Shown: positions 4,799-6,477 of the stretch, piece after piece | Layout: each line of letters starts with the position of its first letter | Numbering within the stretch: position 1 is the stretch's first letter | Source: Polynucleobacter sp. UBA2650 | GTDB taxonomy: Bacteria > Pseudomonadota > Gammaproteobacteria > Burkholderiales > Burkholderiaceae | Assembly: GCA_002359975.1 (NCBI GenBank) | Contig: DENG01000002.1 | Span: 1-6,477 of the forward strand | Length of the DNA: 6,477 nucleotides | Direction of reading: 5' to 3' | Translations under genes and position numbers: made by a program | The notes under the pieces: generated by a model | Databases searched by the model: none | Told to the model about the DNA's origin: nothing | Seen by the model: only the letters and a program-made list of their open reading frames with translations

Positions 4799-6446
4799 GG
4801 TCAGCTAGTCGCGAACGTTCGCCACGAGCCAATGTAATGTGACCACTATGGCGCCAACCTTTAAAACGATCAACCACATAGGTGAGGCCCGACGAACCCT
4901 CTGTGAGATAGGGTGTGTCGATCTGAGCAATATTGCCCAAACACACAATCTTGGTGCCCGGCCCAGCTCGCGTTACCAAAGTCTTCATCTGTTTAGGAGT
5001 TAAGTTCTGCGCCTCATCAATAATCAGAAACTTACTCACAAAGGTGCGACCGCGCATGAAGTTCATGCTTTTAACTTTGATGCGTGAACGGATTAACTCC
5101 TGAGTAGCAGCACGACCCCATTCTCCTGCACTGTCATCGTTGCGATGCAAGACCTCAAGGTTGTCATCAAAAGCGCCCATCCACGGCTGCATTTTTTCTT
5201 CTTCAGTACCTGGCAAGAATCCAATATCTTCCCCAACCGGAACGGTCGCACGGGTAATGATGATTTCGTTATAGCGTTTGCTGTCTAGAACCTGCTCTAG
5301 TCCGGCAGCCAGAGCTAATAGGGTTTTGCCAGTACCAGCCTGACCTAAGAGCGTCACAAAATCAATATCAGGGTTCATGAGCAAGTTCATGGCAAAGTTT
5401 TGCTCACGATTGCGGGCAGTAATGCTCCACACATTATTTTTCTGGTGCGAGAAATCTTTTAGGGTTTGTAATAAGGCAGTCTTACCGTTAATCTCCCGAA
5501 CTAATGCATAAAAAGGAGTAGAGCCGTCAGGATTTTCTTGATAGACAAATTGATTTACCAGCATACTGGGAACAAGTGGCCCAGTCACTCGATAGAACAT
5601 AGTGCCACTTTTGCCGTCTGCCCAGCTTTCCATTGCCTTGCCATGTTTGGGCCAAAAATCAGCGGGCAGGGTCATGACCCCTGAATACATCAGGTCACGG
5701 TCTTCTAAGACTTGATCATTGAAATAATCTTCTGCAGGCAACCCAAGAGCACGCGCTTTGATGCGCATATTGATATCTTTGGAGACTAAGACTACTTCTT
5801 GATTGGGCTTCGCCTTTTGCAGGTCGCTTACCACACCCAGAATGAGATTGTCACCTTTGCCCTCTGGTAGTCCTTCAGGAAGGGGTGTACTTGAGAAATG
5901 AGTTTGGAAGAACAGGCGCCCAGTCGCATCCTGATTTCCTAATTTATTCAGCGGTATACCCTCATCGAGTTGACCGCTAGTACCAGCGATAAGTTGATCT
6001 AGGGAGCGACTGACCATGCGAGCATTGCGCGCAACTTCACTCATCCCCTTTTTATGGTTATCCAATTCCTCTAAGGTGGTCATGGGTAAATACAAATCAT
6101 GCTCCTCGAAGCGGAACAGAGAGGATGGGTCATGCATTAATACATTGGTATCTAGTACAAAAAGACTGGGGGGGCCGGTACGGATGGTACGCTTAGGCCG
6201 TTCATTCTTGGCTTCTAATTTCTTTTCTAAGTATTGTGCTGGTGCATCCGTTTTGATTCGCTCAAGTGCCTCTTCGGCAGCGGATAGATCATGTTCCACT
6301 TCTTCCACAACATCTCCGTTTTCAACCCAGACTGAGCTAGTAGCTAATTTCTTGACCTTTTTGGGAGGGTTTTTGAGATCAGGTTGTTTCTGATGACTCA
6401 AATTCACTTGGTCAGCAATTTGGGTAGGTAGGGGAGGTAATGGCAT
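4779..6446 (-). CDS. PhoH family protein with N-terminal PIN domain (PhoH2 type)
   Basis: This 555-residue protein joins a PIN ribonuclease-like domain to a PhoH ATPase. The first 90 residues are a charged, low-complexity extension that I do not recognise. The PIN domain (about 94-235) has LFVLDTNVLMHDP with Asp99, then LEELDNHKKG (Glu126, Glu127), KGDNLILG (Asp199) and VSKDINMRIKA (Asp223 or 224), so the acidic metal-binding set looks intact. The PhoH domain (about 345-545) has Walker A GQAGTGKT (368-375, Lys374), Walker B FLIIDEAQN (Asp477, Glu478) and LGNIAQID. PIN-PhoH proteins such as mycobacterial PhoH2 are described as RNA-unwinding ribonucleases; that role here is by family. The start has a good Shine-Dalgarno (AGGAG, 6459-6455) eight bases before ATG. 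The end overlaps the NlpC/P60 gene by 20 bases. Confidence 0.94.
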   Translation of the reverse strand: MPLPPLPTQIADQVNLSHQKQPDLKNPPKKVKKLATSSVWVENGDVVEEVEHDLSAAEEALERIKTDAPAQYLEKKLEAKNERPKRTIRTGPPSLFVLDTNVLMHDPSSLFRFEEHDLYLPMTTLEELDNHKKGMSEVARNARMVSRSLDQLIAGTSGQLDEGIPLNKLGNQDATGRLFFQTHFSSTPLPEGLPEGKGDNLILGVVSDLQKAKPNQEVVLVSKDINMRIKARALGLPAEDYFNDQVLEDRDLMYSGVMTLPADFWPKHGKAMESWADGKSGTMFYRVTGPLVPSMLVNQFVYQENPDGSTPFYALVREINGKTALLQTLKDFSHQKNNVWSITARNREQNFAMNLLMNPDIDFVTLLGQAGTGKTLLALAAGLEQVLDSKRYNEIIITRATVPVGEDIGFLPGTEEEKMQPWMGAFDDNLEVLHRNDDSAGEWGRAATQELIRSRIKVKSMNFMRGRTFVSKFLIIDEAQNLTPKQMKTLVTRAGPGTKIVCLGNIAQIDTPYLTEGSSGLTYVVDRFKGWRHSGHITLARGERSRLADHAAEAL

Positions 6447-6460
6447 GCAAGCTTCTCCTA

Positions 6461-6477
6461 AATGAAAAAACCGCCTA
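6461..6477 (-). terminator. probable right half of an intrinsic terminator (cut by edge)
   Basis: On the minus strand the window begins TAGGCGG followed by six T and then CATTT. A GC-rich arm directly followed by a T-run is the usual 3' half of an intrinsic terminator. The matching left arm (expected CCGCCTA) would lie just beyond 6477. It probably ends a minus-strand gene upstream of phoH. If so, the phoH promoter must lie within or upstream of the terminator, because only about 14 bases remain between the T-run and the ATG. Confidence 0.45.

Noticed and set aside
4811..4822. Perfect 12-base palindrome GCGAACGTTCGC just upstream of the NlpC/P60 start
   Set aside because: It is inside phoH, in codons of a conserved GERS motif. 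By chance about 1.6 such palindromes (6466/4096) are expected in a window of this size.
6016..6393. Plus-strand open frame of 125 codons inside phoH
   Set aside because: It is antisense to the well-supported PIN-PhoH gene, with a Ser/Arg/Phe-rich product and no known motif.
1..6477. Defence island, mobile element, CRISPR array or other new multi-gene system
   Set aside because: All full-length genes are housekeeping or common families in a conserved chromosomal arrangement. There are no direct-repeat arrays, transposase genes, integrase genes or tRNA attachment sites.

Overview
This 6.5 kb window is ordinary bacterial chromosome, most likely from a betaproteobacterium of the order Burkholderiales. 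The moderate base composition and the protein sequences suggest something like Polynucleobacter, but I infer this from general resemblance and have not searched for it. Coding density is very high. I see no mobile element, CRISPR array, tRNA or rRNA, and every full-length gene belongs to a family I recognise.

Layout: (1) Bases 1-140, minus strand, are the first 46 codons of lexA, the SOS repressor, running off the left edge. (2) Bases 141-204 are a compact divergent control region. It holds a 16-base SOS box (CTG-N10-CAG) lying over the -10 element of a well-formed lexA promoter. (3) Bases 205-1200, plus strand, are an L-asparaginase with a probable intrinsic terminator folded from its own last codons. 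(4) Bases 1302-4252, plus strand, are the conserved cluster rpsF-priB-rpsR-rplI-dnaB. (5) Bases 4253-6446, minus strand, are a two-gene unit: a PIN-PhoH ATPase followed by an NlpC/P60 lipoprotein, which overlap by 20 bases. (6) The right edge holds what looks like half of the terminator of another minus-strand gene.

How the genes fit together: the central cluster joins two small-subunit ribosomal proteins (bS6 and bS18, which bind each other), one large-subunit protein (bL9) and two replication proteins: PriB, for replication restart, and DnaB, the replicative helicase. LexA at the left edge adds a DNA-damage link. The PhoH-NlpC pair is convergent to the cluster and meets dnaB stop codon to stop codon with no base between.

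I did not find a new multi-gene system. The signals worth a second look are at RNA and promoter level: a probably leaderless lexA whose SOS box overlaps its -10 element; a possibly near-leaderless divergent asparaginase; a priB GTG start far from the only good Shine-Dalgarno, with a hairpin that could close the distance; a UUCG-capped hairpin filling the rplI-dnaB gap in place of a Shine-Dalgarno; and the zero-base convergent junction. All foldings were done by eye.
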